This document shows positions 8,063 through 16,768 of a DNA stretch of 30,808 nt, piece by piece (position 1 is the first letter of the stretch; each line of letters starts with the position of its first letter). Source of the stretch: JASJBU01 sp039714735. GTDB taxonomy: Bacteria > Pseudomonadota > Gammaproteobacteria > Chromatiales > Chromatiaceae. Where the stretch lies: positions 1 through 30,808 of the forward strand of contig JBDLIT010000034.1 of NCBI GenBank assembly GCA_039714735.1, read 5' to 3'. The notes under the pieces are model-generated. The model made no database searches, was not told the origin of the DNA, and worked only from the letters and a program-made list of their open reading frames with translations. The position numbers and the translations under genes are program-made.

Positions 8063-8930
8063 TCTGCTCGACCAACCCGTCAAAGCCTCGACAACCGCAC
8101 TTTATCCCAGCCAAACGAACGGCATCCGTCAACGCCTCTCCAGCGGTATGACCTCGCAGTAGGCCATCGATCATACCCGCATTGAAGACATCCCCCGCCC
8201 CCAGGGTATCGATGATCCGGGACGGGCTGAAAGCCGGCGCATGGTCTACTCGTCCATCCAGGTGTTGCAACCAAGCGCCTTGCTCACCCCATGCACAGAC
8301 CAATAATGCCTGCTTGTTGCAGGGCCTGATGGCTGAAAACAGGCTGGCCGCATCGGCATGGCCTTGCGCCAGTGAATAAGCCTTGGAAAACAACAGCAGG
8401 TCAGGCAGAGGAAACAGAGAATCCATGCCATCCCGGTCTTTTTCCACTTCCAGTGAGATGCGCCTAAACGGATCTTTCTGCTTGAGATAGCGCATCATCT
8501 CGCGGGTTTCACTCACATTACGCCCTTCGAAATGGACCCAATCAAATTGCGCCGTATCGATTCGGGTAAAGTCACTGGCCAGATATTCGGGAAGATCCCG
8601 ATAGTGAACAATGGTACGACTACCGGATGACTGGCTCAGAATGATGTAGGATGTAGGATTCTTGCCCTGGCTATACTGGCGGCAGGCCTGGGCATCGATA
8701 CCATATACTGCCAGATCATTGAGTATTGACTGGCTATCCAGATCATTTGCCAGGGTACCCGCCCAGCTGCACTGGTGACCCAGTTGACTCAATACAACCA
8801 GTGTATTGGTTGCATTTCCCCCTCTTCGTATCTCCTGCCCCTCGGCTCGTAGCTCATCATCTTCAGCAGGATAGTCCGGAACAATATTGACAATGTCCAG
8901 TGTTGCGACACCGATTGCGAGCACTCGCAT
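8055..8930 (-). CDS. Ketohexokinase-like PfkB-family sugar kinase
   Basis: A 291-residue ribokinase-family (PfkB) kinase, predicted to phosphorylate a sugar or nucleoside with ATP. The family's substrate-side RRGGNATNTLVVLSQLG lies at 35-51, and the C-terminal signature DTLGAGDVFNAGM at 241-253 has the catalytic base Asp247. From memory, several segments are strikingly close to animal ketohexokinase (fructokinase): HFEGRNVSE, SLEVEKDRDG, ALLVCAWGEQGA and GFDGLV. That makes fructose or another ketose a reasonable guess, but only a guess. The ATG follows GGAAAGACTG. It lies 60 bases after the long coiled-coil gene, and its stop is inside the start of the Rieske gene, so the three form one operon. 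Confidence 0.88.
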   Translation of the reverse strand: MRVLAIGVATLDIVNIVPDYPAEDDELRAEGQEIRRGGNATNTLVVLSQLGHQCSWAGTLANDLDSQSILNDLAVYGIDAQACRQYSQGKNPTSYIILSQSSGSRTIVHYRDLPEYLASDFTRIDTAQFDWVHFEGRNVSETREMMRYLKQKDPFRRISLEVEKDRDGMDSLFPLPDLLLFSKAYSLAQGHADAASLFSAIRPCNKQALLVCAWGEQGAWLQHLDGRVDHAPAFSPSRIIDTLGAGDVFNAGMIDGLLRGHTAGEALTDAVRLAGIKCGCRGFDGLVEQND

Positions 8931-8990
8931 CAGTCTTTCCGGACTTTAATGCAGATGGGGACTGCCGTCGCAAACTGTCTTGCGCTGCTG

Positions 8991-11900
8991 CTATTTTTTT
9001 CGGAACAACCGTCCGAGCTTCGAACCCTTCGGGTCATTCCCGGTTGCGGACTGCCTATGCGTACGCGACTCCCCGATGAAATCCGAATCACGCTCGGTAT
9101 CTGCAAATGGTTCTGAATGACTAGTAGCTCTTTCAGCATTGATGGTTTCAGAGTACTCACCCAATCCGCCCGTCTTACGTATCAGAAGCTCCAGCTTTCG
9201 CTTCAGTTGATCCACTTCCCTATCCCGGTCTTCTACAGAGTCTTCCAGTGTCCGGCATTGGGTCTGTGACAACCTTAACATGTGCTCTTTCTCATGCAAG
9301 GCCTGGCGGATCGAATCCATATCCTGCCTTTGCGCCTGCAATGATGCGGCTTCATTTATGTCCCGTCCGCCCAGAGTTTTCTGTTTGGCTTTGGCGGCAG
9401 TGAGTTCTCCGCGCATCTGCTCCAGATCTGCCGAGGCTTGATGACGCACCATGTCCAATTCACTGCGCAGCGCGGTCAGATCCGCATTTCCCCCATAGGA
9501 TTGCGCGTCTTTAATCTGCTCCACATAGGTCTGTATCACGCTACGCAACTCGTTAACTTCCTGCTTCATACGGTCAGATATGGATCTGGCCTCGTCTCTC
9601 TCTTGTTCAATCATCTCTACCTTGGCGCGCATTTCGTTCAACTGGACGAGCAGATCGTCCGCCATCTGTGAGTCATCCACTTGGCCACGGAACTCGGATA
9701 CCTCCGTGTGAAGATGATTATTTTCATCCATCAGCTCACTGAATTGGCCGCGCAACTCAGTAAGCCGGCGCTCAAGAACCTTTTTATCCTCTTCCAGGGC
9801 TTTCTTCTCGAGTTCGAGGGCATCTAGATCTTCCCCTAACATTTCCACCGCAGTTTCCTGGACTTCCCGCTCCCGCCTCAGAACATCTGTCTGTTTTGCC
9901 AGCTCTTCTGCACGACGGCGTTTCTTCTCTTCCAGTTCAAGCGCTGCTCGTAATTTTACTATCTCCTCATCCGAATCATCAGAAAACTGCGTTTCCATCT
10001 CCAGTTGAACTTCGCGCAGTCCATCAATATTTTTATTCAGCCTGGCAATCTCCTGTTGAGCTGCCTGCAGAGCCTGTGCTGAACCTTGTGATTCGTCCCT
10101 GGCGCCGGCCATTTGCACAAGTTCCGATTTCGCGGCGCTCAGTTCCCGCTCCAGCTGTTGGGTATTCTGCTGCTGGTGATTGGAGGAAAGATCAAATTCC
10201 TTTATTTTGTCTTGCAGGCGATTCTGAGATTCAGCCAATTCCAGCTCAAGTTCCGATTTCTCAGCCTGCACCACTTCCAGTTCAATCTTGCGTCCCGCCT
10301 CCCGCTCAATTTCCTCTGCTTTGGCTTTTTCCAGCTCTGACCTGACAGCCAGCAATTCTGTATTTTGTTTTTCCAAGGTTTCACGCAGGACCTGTTCTGA
10401 CTCCAGGGCCTGCTTTTCCTTTTTATTCAGGTTATCCTGGATTTCGCTCAGACTGCGCTCCAGATCAAGCTTTGTCGATTTCAACTCATCGACCGCTTCA
10501 CCTTGTTCGTCAAATTCATTCTCCGAAATCTCAATGGCGTCTTCCGCTGTCGCAAGGGAACGTTTCAGAAAACCAGCGTTGCGCTGTTCCTCTTCGAGCC
10601 TGGCTGAAAGGTTAATACGCTGCTCTTCCAGTTTTTTGAGTTCTAATCTTGTCTCATTCAAGGCTTCACTATTAGCTACCGCCTCGGTTTCAGCATTCTC
10701 CAGCCTTTCCTGCAGGGCGTTCTGACTCTGTTGATTTTCCGCATCAGTTTCAAGCGTCTTTTGCTGCAGTTCAGCATATTCCTTTTGGGTAGATTCCAGT
10801 TGCCCCGTTATATCTGCATATTCTTGTCTCAGACTCTCAACCGCCGACTGCTCATGGACGAGCTGCTGCTCTAGTTCAGCCTGTTTTTCAGAAAGCCCCT
10901 GGTTATCTGATTCCGCCTGTTGCAGATGGAGCTTCTCCTGTCCACTACTCTCCTGCTCTGTACGGAGTTGCGCCTCAAGATCGGCCATCTGCTGAACCAG
11001 ATCTGACTCTGTCGACTCAAGAGCATCATGGGCCGTTTTTAGATCAGCCTCCAGTCGCTCCACATGCTCTGTAGCTTCTGATAATGCAGATTTAAACGAT
11101 GACTCAGCCGTATCACGAGCCGCGAGTTCTTGCTGATGTGATTGGTTCAGATCTGAAATTGATGATGTGGCCTGGTCCAGCTCCGCTCTCAAGCTATTCA
11201 ACAAACTCTGATGCTGGACATCCGCATCACCTCTAGCCTGTCGTAAGCCCTCAAGTTCCTGCTCTAAACCAGCCCGCTGCTGTTCCAGAGTTGTACTCTG
11301 TTCATTTAATTTCTGAATCTGTTGTTCCAGGGAATTCCGTTCTGAATTCGCCTGCCCGGCTTGCTGTGCCGCCTTCGCATGAAGTTCATCTATTTCAGCT
11401 TGTAATCGAGTACTTTCTTCATCCAGAGCTTCTTTGTCTGCCTCGAATTGCTTTAGTTCTGACTGAGAAGTGTCTAGTTCCCGCTTGATCGCGGCGATCT
11501 CATCAGCTGCCACTTGATCACGAGCGGCACTGGCTGCCTGGCTCTCTTCAAGTTCCTGCTCAAGTTTCGCTTCAAGCTGGGATTTCTCTTCCTCAATCTT
11601 TTGGGACTCTGCACCAGACTTTTTCAATTTGGTCTGGAGTTGAGCCAGCTTCTTTTCAAGATCGGCAACCTGCTGGTTAAGCAAGCGCTCACTATCCTGG
11701 TGTGTGCCATTGCTGTCCTGTTGCAGCGCTTCCCTTTCTGCCAGCGCCACCTGTAGCTTCTCTACCTCTTCACTATGGGCTTGCCTAGCTGTCTCAGCAT
11801 CCTTTTCGTGAATCTCCAACTTACGCTTAGCAACACTCAAGGCCTGCTTGAGTAACTTCTGCTCAGTCTGATATTGAGTAAGTTTTTCCTCGAATTTAGA

Positions 11901-13109
11901 TTGAGTTACAACCAATTGTTTCTGTAGTTCCTTGACAACATTGGCACTCTTCTCGTCTTTGGCTACGGACTGGAGGGACTCGCTATCCTCGGATGGCTCG
12001 GCATCTCGGTTGAAATCGATGACATTGTCAGCCTGGATCTCGGCTTCTTGTGTCTGGAGCCCCGCATGAATGGCTAATTCACTCCAACCCTCACTAAGCA
12101 TATAAACTTCATAACCCCGCTCAACCAACAGATAGGCAGCGGTGGCTGACTGTCCGACCTCAGCACCATAGATCATATAAACACGATCACTCGCCAGACT
12201 TGAGGCCTGAAAGCGTAATGAAAAGAAAGGCAGGTTGATCGCATTAGGCAGGTGTCCCGCATCATAATCCTCGGGTGGGCGCACATCGACCCAAAGGGCA
12301 TCCTCTTCAGTCATCTTGCACGCATCAGGATAATCAATGGTGCGGGAAAGAGGTTGCTTCACAAGCTCCACAAAATCCTGCTTACTCAATCGGACCAGTT
12401 CCCCATCCGTTATCATGGTAACCGTGCTGCTGCGTGGCGTATCCGAGATTAACGCTTCTTCACCAAATCCCTGCCCCGCTTTCAATTGAGCCAATTCCAC
12501 AGGAGGACGGTCCACTTCCGGCTGACGTGAGACCCGACACACTCCGCTGCTGATCAAATAGAAATAATCACCCTCGTCACCTTGCTTGATAATGGTTTCA
12601 TCTGCCGAAACAGTGACTTGCTTCATACGCATCATGACCCGTTGCAGATTCGCTGGCGGAATTTGCTGAAACACGGGGGAGCGCAACAAGAGGCTCATCC
12701 AATCACTTTTCTCGGCTGATTCCGCCTCGTCAACTTCGTAACTGGCCTTTTGGCTGCGCGCCAACATATCGCTCAGCATCCGGCTGTCGATACGCACATA
12801 AGTGACTCCACTCTTGGCCCGGGCAGAGTGTTTTCTGGGCAACTGATGAGCCAGTGCGAATCTCGCAGTCTGAGTACCACTACTGACTAAATCCATCTCC
12901 TTATGACCAGACAGCAGCGCTACCGTCCCTGCAAGGAGGTAGATATTCTGATGATCGGAATCACCTTCCCGAAACAGGTAAGCTCCCTTCCTGGCTTTCT
13001 CAATCACAATGCGGGTCAACAACTGTCCCAATTGTTCCTCGGACAGAGTATTGAGAGGCACTAGATTTTTCAGCAGGGCATCATCACTTTTATTGTTTGG
13101 CACAGCCAT
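8991..13109 (-). CDS. Giant cNMP-binding / rhodanese / coiled-coil protein
   Basis: A 1372-residue protein with an unusual architecture. Residues about 20-118 are a degenerate cyclic-nucleotide-binding-like barrel (KGAYLFREGDSDHQNIYLLAGTV). Residues 143-255 are a second barrel with an intact-looking phosphate-binding cassette, FGEEALISDTPRSSTV (Glu217, Arg226). Residues 265-342 are a rhodanese fold (WVDVRPPEDYDAGHLPNAINLP) whose active-site loop reads YGAEVGQSA, with Gly where the catalytic cysteine should be. From about 385 to 1290 comes a Glu/Gln/Leu-rich coiled coil of roughly 900 residues. The tail is basic (KGSKLGRLFRKK). There is no signal peptide, membrane segment or enzyme motif. It looks like a cytoplasmic scaffold or filament with a sensory head, but that is inference. 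It is followed by a ketohexokinase-like kinase and a Rieske protein. Confidence 0.88.
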   Translation of the reverse strand: MAVPNNKSDDALLKNLVPLNTLSEEQLGQLLTRIVIEKARKGAYLFREGDSDHQNIYLLAGTVALLSGHKEMDLVSSGTQTARFALAHQLPRKHSARAKSGVTYVRIDSRMLSDMLARSQKASYEVDEAESAEKSDWMSLLLRSPVFQQIPPANLQRVMMRMKQVTVSADETIIKQGDEGDYFYLISSGVCRVSRQPEVDRPPVELAQLKAGQGFGEEALISDTPRSSTVTMITDGELVRLSKQDFVELVKQPLSRTIDYPDACKMTEEDALWVDVRPPEDYDAGHLPNAINLPFFSLRFQASSLASDRVYMIYGAEVGQSATAAYLLVERGYEVYMLSEGWSELAIHAGLQTQEAEIQADNVIDFNRDAEPSEDSESLQSVAKDEKSANVVKELQKQLVVTQSKFEEKLTQYQTEQKLLKQALSVAKRKLEIHEKDAETARQAHSEEVEKLQVALAEREALQQDSNGTHQDSERLLNQQVADLEKKLAQLQTKLKKSGAESQKIEEEKSQLEAKLEQELEESQAASAARDQVAADEIAAIKRELDTSQSELKQFEADKEALDEESTRLQAEIDELHAKAAQQAGQANSERNSLEQQIQKLNEQSTTLEQQRAGLEQELEGLRQARGDADVQHQSLLNSLRAELDQATSSISDLNQSHQQELAARDTAESSFKSALSEATEHVERLEADLKTAHDALESTESDLVQQMADLEAQLRTEQESSGQEKLHLQQAESDNQGLSEKQAELEQQLVHEQSAVESLRQEYADITGQLESTQKEYAELQQKTLETDAENQQSQNALQERLENAETEAVANSEALNETRLELKKLEEQRINLSARLEEEQRNAGFLKRSLATAEDAIEISENEFDEQGEAVDELKSTKLDLERSLSEIQDNLNKKEKQALESEQVLRETLEKQNTELLAVRSELEKAKAEEIEREAGRKIELEVVQAEKSELELELAESQNRLQDKIKEFDLSSNHQQQNTQQLERELSAAKSELVQMAGARDESQGSAQALQAAQQEIARLNKNIDGLREVQLEMETQFSDDSDEEIVKLRAALELEEKKRRRAEELAKQTDVLRREREVQETAVEMLGEDLDALELEKKALEEDKKVLERRLTELRGQFSELMDENNHLHTEVSEFRGQVDDSQMADDLLVQLNEMRAKVEMIEQERDEARSISDRMKQEVNELRSVIQTYVEQIKDAQSYGGNADLTALRSELDMVRHQASADLEQMRGELTAAKAKQKTLGGRDINEAASLQAQRQDMDSIRQALHEKEHMLRLSQTQCRTLEDSVEDRDREVDQLKRKLELLIRKTGGLGEYSETINAERATSHSEPFADTERDSDFIGESRTHRQSATGNDPKGSKLGRLFRKK

Positions 13110-13298
13110 AATTAATCAATTGGGATTCAAGATCCTTAAACATTGGCCCTTTACACTTTCACCTTAACGGCAAAACCCTGCAAAAGCTGAATTAAAAAAC
13201 TTTTTAAAATACCCTGTGGACTATGACTGATTTTGCATTTTTCCACCAAACCGGCTGCCAAGCCTGGTTCAGTAGAGATAACCTACACTTTTATAAAT
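13110..13298. promoter_or_regulatory. Divergent promoter region
   Basis: This 189-base AT-rich gap separates the divergent coiled-coil gene and the gamma-glutamyltransferase-like gene. It contains a near-palindrome TTAAAAAACTTTTTAA (about 13193-13208). No operator or sigma-factor site could be assigned with confidence. Confidence 0.4.
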
Positions 13299-14846
13299 AT
13301 GCGCCAACCATCACATAAAGGCGGAGCAGTCGCCGCAGGACACCGAGAAACCGCCAGAATCGCGAGTGAAATCCTAAATGAAGGAGGCAATGCCTTTGAC
13401 GCGGCATTGGCGGCAATGTTAACCGCCTGTATCGCTGAACCCATATTGGCTTCACCTGGCGGCGGAGGTTTCCTGACGGCCCACCCTGCTGATTCCAGTC
13501 CTGTTGTTTACGACTTTTTCGCCCAAACACCAAGCAACCGGTCACCAGCTTCAGCGATCGAGTTTTATCCAATCAAGGCCGATTTTGGCGCAGCTCACCA
13601 GATTTTCCACATTGGCATGGGGTCCATTGCAACCCCTGGTTTTATTCGCGGCCTCTTCTCAATTCATCGGGATCTGTGCAGTCTTCCACTGCGGACGCTA
13701 ATGGAACCCGCAATCTCTTTGGCAAAGAACGGGATACTTGTTAACAATTTTCAAAGCCTCATTTCACAAATAGTCTCACCGATTCTGCATGCCACCGCTG
13801 ACTCTTTCGCACTCAACCAATCGCCAACATCCCCTGCAAGACTGATTGCAGAAAACGAATTACACACAAATCCAGAACTCGCTGATTTTTTTCAGCTGTT
13901 GATTTCTGAGGGCGAAGATCTTTTTTATCGTGGTGAGGCTGGTCAACTCATCATTGAGGCCAGCATTCAGAATGGTGGCCATATAAGGAAAACCGATCTT
14001 TCAAACTATAAGGTAATCAAACGTCAGCCATTACAGTTCACTTATCATCGCTCCAGAATTGTCAGCAATCCACCACCTTCCCTGGGGGGAACCTTGATCG
14101 CCTTCGCATTAGGATTATTAGAGACACAAACGCTTGGCCAGCATGATCCCGGAGAACTAATGCACTTACGGAGATTGGCACAGACTATCTGTCTGACTCA
14201 GCAGGCTCGTTCTGACTGGGCCGGTGATCTTGAGCGGATACTGGCGCCCGGGAGCAAACAGCAATATCTACGTACATTAAAAGAAGGGGGGATTTGCAAT
14301 CGGGGCACTACTCAGATAAGCGTTGCCGACACTCATGGCAATTTAGCGAGCATGACACTCTCGAATGGCGAAGGCTCCGGATACGTCATACCCGGAAGCG
14401 GAATCATGCTAAACAATATGCTGGGAGAGGAAGATCTGAATCCTGACGGATTTCAAACATGGCCATCTGATCGGCGCATGGCTTCAATGATGGCGCCTAC
14501 CTTGGTCTTCTTGGAAAATGAGGACATCGTGGTTACTGGCTCAGGTGGATCTAACCGCATTCGAAGTGCGATTTTGCAGGTCATTTCAAACCTGGTTGAT
14601 TTCCAAATGCCCTTGGACGTGGCGGTAAGCCGGCCTCGCATCCATTTTGAAAATGGACTGCTGAGTTTAGAACCTGGATTCAAGACCAGCGTAGCCAACT
14701 TGCTGGCCGATGAATTCCCCAATCAACAGCATTGGGATGAGAAAAATCTTTTTTTTGGAGGTACGCATAGCGTAGTGGTGAGTTCAAGCGGACAATTTTC
14801 AGGCACCGGTGATGAGCGTAGAGGCGGCATTGCTATTACCATCTGA
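13299..14846 (+). CDS. Gamma-glutamyltransferase-family protein without signal peptide
   Basis: A 515-residue Ntn-hydrolase. The family cleaves or transfers the gamma-glutamyl group of glutathione and matures by self-cleavage before a threonine. Motifs are GAVAAGHRETARIASEILNEGGNAFDAALAA at the N-terminus, SPGGGGFL, IATPGFIRGL, and the autoprocessing site Thr337 in RGTTQISVAD, giving a predicted small subunit of about 179 residues. GSGYVIPGSGIMLNNMLGEEDLNP (substrate-binding region) and GSGGSNRIRSAILQV follow. Typical GGTs are about 580 residues and exported. This one is shorter, and the start at 13299 leaves no signal peptide. A TTG at 13233 would add 22 residues without creating one. Its stop is four bases from the convergent chalcone-isomerase-like gene. 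Substrate is uncertain. Confidence 0.9.
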   Translation: MRQPSHKGGAVAAGHRETARIASEILNEGGNAFDAALAAMLTACIAEPILASPGGGGFLTAHPADSSPVVYDFFAQTPSNRSPASAIEFYPIKADFGAAHQIFHIGMGSIATPGFIRGLFSIHRDLCSLPLRTLMEPAISLAKNGILVNNFQSLISQIVSPILHATADSFALNQSPTSPARLIAENELHTNPELADFFQLLISEGEDLFYRGEAGQLIIEASIQNGGHIRKTDLSNYKVIKRQPLQFTYHRSRIVSNPPPSLGGTLIAFALGLLETQTLGQHDPGELMHLRRLAQTICLTQQARSDWAGDLERILAPGSKQQYLRTLKEGGICNRGTTQISVADTHGNLASMTLSNGEGSGYVIPGSGIMLNNMLGEEDLNPDGFQTWPSDRRMASMMAPTLVFLENEDIVVTGSGGSNRIRSAILQVISNLVDFQMPLDVAVSRPRIHFENGLLSLEPGFKTSVANLLADEFPNQQHWDEKNLFFGGTHSVVVSSSGQFSGTGDERRGGIAITI

Positions 14847-14850
14847 TATT

Positions 14851-15411
14851 TCATTGGCCTAAAAAATCATTCTTCAAACTCTTTGTCACAGGCCGATCCC
14901 CCAACCAGACCTTCAATAATCCTTGAAAAAAATCTTCGCCCTGTATGGTTCCTTTCACTTTGTTCTGAATCGTGACTCGGGTTCCAAGCTCCGGGAGGTA
15001 ATCGAGAATCACTCGATCTCCTTTGTGTAGGGTTTCAAAAAGTGAATTAAAGCTATCGAGTCTGCTTCTCAATGCTTGCATTTCATTTTCAGTATGATTT
15101 TCTCGAAATCCATCATTCCAACCCGAAGCGAACTTTTCTTGGTTAATCTCCGAATACAGAATATGCATCGTCACCCGCTTAGGGCCTTGCATATTGATAA
15201 CATCATATGCATCTGAGGAGCGCTTCGTTAGATGCAGTGCCGCCACGTAAATAGAAACAAAATATTTCTTTCGCACCCCCACTCCATTCAAGACCAAACT
15301 CTGCTCATCATCAAGCCTCAAAGTATCATCGAACTGCACTCCCGCGAATTCCGCTGCACTAAGATCACCAACCAAGTTAAGCGCCACTAGAATGCTCAAA
15401 ACTATTCTCAT
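14851..15411 (-). CDS. Exported chalcone-isomerase-like protein
   Basis: A 186-residue protein with a signal peptide (MRIVLSILVALNLVGDLSA, then AEFAG). The mature part matches the chalcone-isomerase-like fold often seen in bacterial periplasmic proteins: FAGVQFDDTL ... LNGVGVRKKYFVSIYVAALHL ... GPKRVTMHILYSEINQEKFASGWNDGF. There is no reason to think it acts on flavonoids; bacterial members have no established reaction. The ATG at 15411 was chosen over one at 15429 because GAGGAAATAAAT precedes it. It converges on the GGT gene with only four bases between stops, so there is no room for a terminator between them. Confidence 0.85.
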   Translation of the reverse strand: MRIVLSILVALNLVGDLSAAEFAGVQFDDTLRLDDEQSLVLNGVGVRKKYFVSIYVAALHLTKRSSDAYDVINMQGPKRVTMHILYSEINQEKFASGWNDGFRENHTENEMQALRSRLDSFNSLFETLHKGDRVILDYLPELGTRVTIQNKVKGTIQGEDFFQGLLKVWLGDRPVTKSLKNDFLGQ

Positions 15412-15644
15412 ATTTATTTCCTCAGCCATGTAAAGGAGCCAATGCTCAAACTCTTCCCAACTTTAAACTGCTTAGTGTTAATACTATAAAAAAACTCAGT
15501 CACGATCATCGCAATTAAAGTTTATTCAATAAATAACGATAAAACATGCGTAATGACTCCTTAATGTTGTATCAAAAGAGTTATTTATCATCTTAAATAT
15601 GTTATTTTATTTTGTGCCTTACATTGATCATCCAGGAGTTAATT
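15412..15644. promoter_or_regulatory. AT-rich divergent promoter region upstream of the HU-family gene
   Basis: This 233-base gap is the most AT-rich stretch of the window. It contains an inverted repeat (ATAAATAAC, 15529-15537 / GTTATTTAT, 15580-15588) with a 42-base spacer. It must contain the promoter for the HU-like gene and that of the divergent chalcone-isomerase-like gene. AT-rich DNA with repeated arms could be self-bound by the nucleoid protein, but this is inference. Confidence 0.4.
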
Positions 15645-16043
15645 ATGGCCGTTAAGAAAAAGACCGCAAAAAAGAGCGCTAAGAAAAAAGTAGCAACAAA
15701 AAAGGTCAGCGTTGCACCCCGCCTTAAATCCATTTCCACCAAGCAGACAAAAACTCAGATCATCACAGCGATTGCTGAGGATACGGGTTTACCCCGGAAA
15801 GATGTGGCAGCTGTTTTCTTGTCCATGAGCAGCTTGATCACACGACATATTCAAAATCGTGGCTCCGGTGAATTCAGCATCCCCGATAGCGGCGTTAAGA
15901 TTAGAAAGGTAAAGAAACCTCGCACCAAGGCGCGCATGGGGCGTAATCCTGCAACCGGAGAGGCAATCAAGATTCCTGCTAAACCAGCAACGACTGTCGT
16001 AAGACTTTCAGCACTGAAAGCGCTCAAAGATAAAATTGGTTAG
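15645..16043 (+). CDS. HU-family DNA-binding protein with histone-H1-like N-terminal tail
   Basis: A 132-residue nucleoid protein. Residues 1-30 are a Lys/Ala-rich tail (AVKKKTAKKSAKKKVATKK) like that of histone H1. From about residue 35 the HU/IHF fold follows: TKTQIITAIAEDTGLPRKDVAAVFLSMSSLITRHI (helices), then the beta arm with the signature KKPRTKARMGRNPATGEAIKIPAKPATTVVRLSALKALKD. Classic HU is about 90 residues and lacks the tail. The ATG at 15645 has a good AGGAG site seven bases before it. An upstream GTG (15612) would add 11 hydrophobic residues and was rejected. It is a single gene followed by a hairpin. Confidence 0.92.
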   Translation: MAVKKKTAKKSAKKKVATKKVSVAPRLKSISTKQTKTQIITAIAEDTGLPRKDVAAVFLSMSSLITRHIQNRGSGEFSIPDSGVKIRKVKKPRTKARMGRNPATGEAIKIPAKPATTVVRLSALKALKDKIG

Positions 16044-16052
16044 TACAGGTTA

Positions 16053-16087
16053 GACGACTGCCAAATGGTAACGGTCTGGCAGTCGTC
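16053..16087. terminator. Hairpin between the convergent HU-like and protease genes
   Basis: A perfect 11-bp stem (GACGACTGCCA, 16053-16063 / TGGCAGTCGTC, 16077-16087) with a 13-base loop. There is no T-run on either side, so it may be a terminator without a tail or a transcript-end structure. Its position between convergent stops suggests it serves both strands. Confidence 0.6.
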
Positions 16088-16102
16088 GACACATCCCAGA
16101 CC

Positions 16103-16660
16103 TCAATGCTGATCCGGCGCCTTTAGTATCAATTGATCGCCCTTCTGAATAAGTTCCAGGTGCTTTAAAAAACTCATCCCCAACAACACATCTGAGCCAG
16201 GCATTGAAGGCATGATGGCCGCCTTGACCCCCGACATCAAAAGCGGGCCCAATTGAACAGTATCCAGTTCTGTCATCCAACTTCTTACAAGACCATTAGC
16301 CGTCATACTGGAGGCTGAAACTCCTCGTTTGAGACCAATCTTTGTTGCTAGATCTTCAGGCAGAGCCACATGCGTTGCGCCGGTATCCAACAGAAACACA
16401 ACAGGAACTCCATTGATCAGCCCGGGCGCAACATAGTGCCCCATTTTGTTTCTTTGTAAGGTTAATGCCGCACTCTCATTCACGCCTGATGTAACCAGAA
16501 GATTGCGATTAGGATTGTGTTGATGGTCAAGCCAGTGAGAAAACAGAAAGGTCAGCAACAACATCAACAACGCCCAGGCGGCATACACCATCCAGCGGCC
16601 AATATTTTCACCTGAGGATTTTCCACGGCCTGGAGGAGACTGAGAATTTCTAAGAATCAT
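16103..16660 (-). CDS. Membrane-anchored retropepsin-like aspartic protease
   Basis: A 185-residue protein with one N-terminal membrane segment (about residues 23-43, WMVYAAWALLMLLLTFLFSHW) and a periplasmic retropepsin-like domain. The catalytic triad VFLLDTGATHVALP has Asp92-Thr-Gly, followed by GLKRG and the SDVLLGMSFLKHLE motif near the end, as in the TIGR02281 clan of bacterial single-domain aspartic proteases, which are expected to dimerise. Substrates of this group are unknown. No strong ribosome site precedes the ATG (a GGAGG lies about 14 bases upstream). It is downstream of the MlaC-like gene on the same strand, 108 bases apart, possibly co-transcribed. Confidence 0.88.
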   Translation of the reverse strand: MILRNSQSPPGRGKSSGENIGRWMVYAAWALLMLLLTFLFSHWLDHQHNPNRNLLVTSGVNESAALTLQRNKMGHYVAPGLINGVPVVFLLDTGATHVALPEDLATKIGLKRGVSASSMTANGLVRSWMTELDTVQLGPLLMSGVKAAIMPSMPGSDVLLGMSFLKHLELIQKGDQLILKAPDQH

Positions 16661-16768
16661 GATGGTGGGACAGCCTCCAACTGATCAAGTTCTGGAAGCT
16701 GCCCCCTCTGTTAACTCACTACCCAAGCTAGCCACTTGGATCGTGCAGTCGAAATGATATCTATGAAG

